Shown: positions 63,092 through 64,000 of the stretch, one piece after another | How the letters are laid out: each line of letters opens with the position of its first letter | Numbering within the stretch: position 1 is the first letter of the stretch | NCBI GenBank assembly: GCA_024278935.1 | Contig: JAJRSF010000048.1 | Coordinates: 62,001-126,000 of the forward strand | Direction of reading: 5' to 3' | Origin: Candidatus Zixiibacteriota bacterium | Lineage (GTDB): Bacteria > Zixibacteria > MSB-5A5 > GN15 > FEB-12 | Length of the DNA stretch: 64,000 nt | Notes under the pieces: generated by a model | What the model was told of the DNA's origin: nothing | Seen by the model: only the letters and a program-made list of their open reading frames with translations | The model's database searches: none | Position numbers and translations under genes: made by a program

Positions 63092-64000
63092 CTAAGCTTG
63101 TTTTTTCTTAGCTAAAATTGAATTACTTTCTTTAGACTTAACCATTTTATTAGAAAGTTTTCCGAGACCATCTATCGTCATATCAATCGTGTCACCATCC
63201 TGTAGCCATATCGGCGTATGCTCTTCGCCTTTTGCTTTTGCTTCAAGAGTCCATGTGCCATTCAACTCAAGATAACAACCGGTGCCGACAGTTCCCGAAC
63301 CGATAACATCACCGGGATAAATTTCAGTACCATATGATGCCCGTTCTAAAATTTCAGCAAAAGTCCAGTTCATATCTTTCATACAACCTTCAGAGACCTG
63401 TTTGCCATTGTGGAACGCTTTCATTTTCAAATCAAACTTATAACCAAATTCAGTCTCAATTTTGTACTGTTCTAACTCGTCGGGTGTAACCATCCAAGGA
63501 CCTATTACTGTTGCAAAATCTTTTCCTTTGGCAGGACCTAAATTAAGTTTCATCTCTTCCATTTGCAGTACACGTGCTGAAAGATCATTCATAATTGTAT
63601 AACCGGCGATATATTGGTCAGCATCTTTGGCAGAAATGTTTTTGCCACGTTTCCCAACAATGATTGCGGCTTCAAGTTCGAAATCAAGTTTATGCATATG
63701 GTCATCCTCGACCAACACATTACCTTCACCATAGATTGCATTATGATTGGTGAAATAAAATATCGGGTACTGATCAAACTCAGGAATCATTTCAACGCCA
63801 CGGTTCCGACGAGCGGTCGCAACATGCTGACGAAACGCGTAAGCATCTCTACATGATGGCGGGTTCGGAATAGGGGCGAGCATTGTAACTTTATCTGCAG
63901 TGATAGAAGTGGTACCTGCTTTGATTGCAGCTTCAACTTTACGGGCAGCATCCATACCGGCATCTTCAAGCCAGAGTAATTCAAGCATTGAAGTCGGTAC
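63092..64000 (-). CDS. Fumarylacetoacetate hydrolase family protein (5' end beyond window)
   Basis: The frame runs open to the window edge (VPTS precedes the first internal ATG at 63986-63988), so the N-terminus is missing. The visible part includes APIPNPPSCRDAYAFRQH, PIFYFTNHNAIYGEG, the metal-binding acidic cluster in DFELEAAIIVGKRGKN, GYTIMNDLSARVLQ, GPAKGKDFATVIGPW and GDVIGSGTVGTGC. These are FAH-fold motifs; its neighbours (acetoacetyl-CoA synthetase and phenylalanine hydroxylase) suggest it cleaves fumarylacetoacetate to fumarate and acetoacetate. It is the first visible gene of that operon. Confidence 0.88.
   Translation of the reverse strand, partial: VPTSMLELLWLEDAGMDAARKVEAAIKAGTTSITADKVTMLAPIPNPPSCRDAYAFRQHVATARRNRGVEMIPEFDQYPIFYFTNHNAIYGEGNVLVEDDHMHKLDFELEAAIIVGKRGKNISAKDADQYIAGYTIMNDLSARVLQMEEMKLNLGPAKGKDFATVIGPWMVTPDELEQYKIETEFGYKFDLKMKAFHNGKQVSEGCMKDMNWTFAEILERASYGTEIYPGDVIGSGTVGTGCYLELNGTWTLEAKAKGEEHTPIWLQDGDTIDMTIDGLGKLSNKMVKSKESNSILAKKKQA

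Noticed and set aside
1-64000. Reassigned stop codon (TAA or TAG read as an amino acid genome-wide)
   Set aside because: Many intact genes in the window end normally at TAA (transketolase, folE, hemE, giant surface protein), so global reassignment does not fit.

Overview
The window reads as a chromosomal segment of an AT-rich, diderm, probably uncultured bacterium of the FCB (Fibrobacteres-Chlorobi-Bacteroidetes) superphylum or a neighbour; a Zixibacteria-like lineage is my best guess. The reasons are the mix of surface-protein signals (a type IX secretion C-terminal domain with a YPNPFNP motif, cohesin-like and dockerin type I modules, a PEP-CTERM protein), the domain architectures, and compact operons with short overlaps. 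No rRNA or marker gene fixes the phylum, so this is inference.

Layout. 0.1-7.1 kb (minus): a three-subunit NuoE/NuoF/NuoG-like NAD(P)H oxidoreductase preceded by a small Lrp-type ligand-domain protein. 7.5-10.7 kb (plus): a small membrane protein, epoxyqueuosine reductase, a cupredoxin-like lipoprotein and another membrane protein. 10.9-14.3 kb: small secreted proteins (dockerin, PEP-CTERM), a decayed TPR/lipoprotein-type gene and a membrane protein. 14.6-18.9 kb (plus): rpe, transketolase, glucokinase and thiamine pyrophosphokinase, then tRNA-Gln. 20.1-26.6 kb: a giant type IX-secreted beta-helix/Ig/dockerin protein and a cohesin-dockerin protein. 26.9-35.2 kb (minus): two two-component systems, one a receiver-XRE regulator with a multi-PAS kinase, the other a beta-propeller sensor kinase with an NtrC-type activator. 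36.4-38.8 kb: a YadA-head-like protein with an S74 self-cleaving chaperone. 39.1-42.3 kb: an acyl-CoA dehydrogenase and a Na+/H+ antiporter. 42.3-52.2 kb (minus): a complete heme operon in the order hemA-hemC-hemD-hemB-hemL-hemE-hemN-hemH-hemY. 52.5-55.4 kb (minus): a multiheme cytochrome c, a TPR protein and a thioredoxin-fold/TPR protein whose CxxC cysteines are serines. 55.8-64 kb: folE, a triple-domain pyruvoyl-tetrahydropterin synthase and a short-chain reductase, converging on phenylalanine hydroxylase, acetoacetyl-CoA synthetase, a flavin-reductase-fold protein and a fumarylacetoacetase-family hydrolase. The last block looks like a phenylalanine/tyrosine catabolic locus that makes its own pterin cofactor.

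The most striking property of the window is that nine genes are each broken by one small lesion while the rest of the reading frame is well conserved. Four have an in-frame stop (nuoF-like, hemY, multiheme cytochrome, a small hypothetical) and five have a -1 type frameshift (hemD, the SDR, phenylalanine hydroxylase, the multi-PAS kinase, the TPR-like gene). Two frameshifts sit on A7 tracts, and the one in hemD has the exact form of a -1 slippery site (A_AAA_AAA followed by TAA). Either the underlying assembly has base and homopolymer errors, or this genome is accumulating lesions or uses slippage/readthrough; raw reads would decide. No CRISPR array, transposase, phage module or rRNA was seen.
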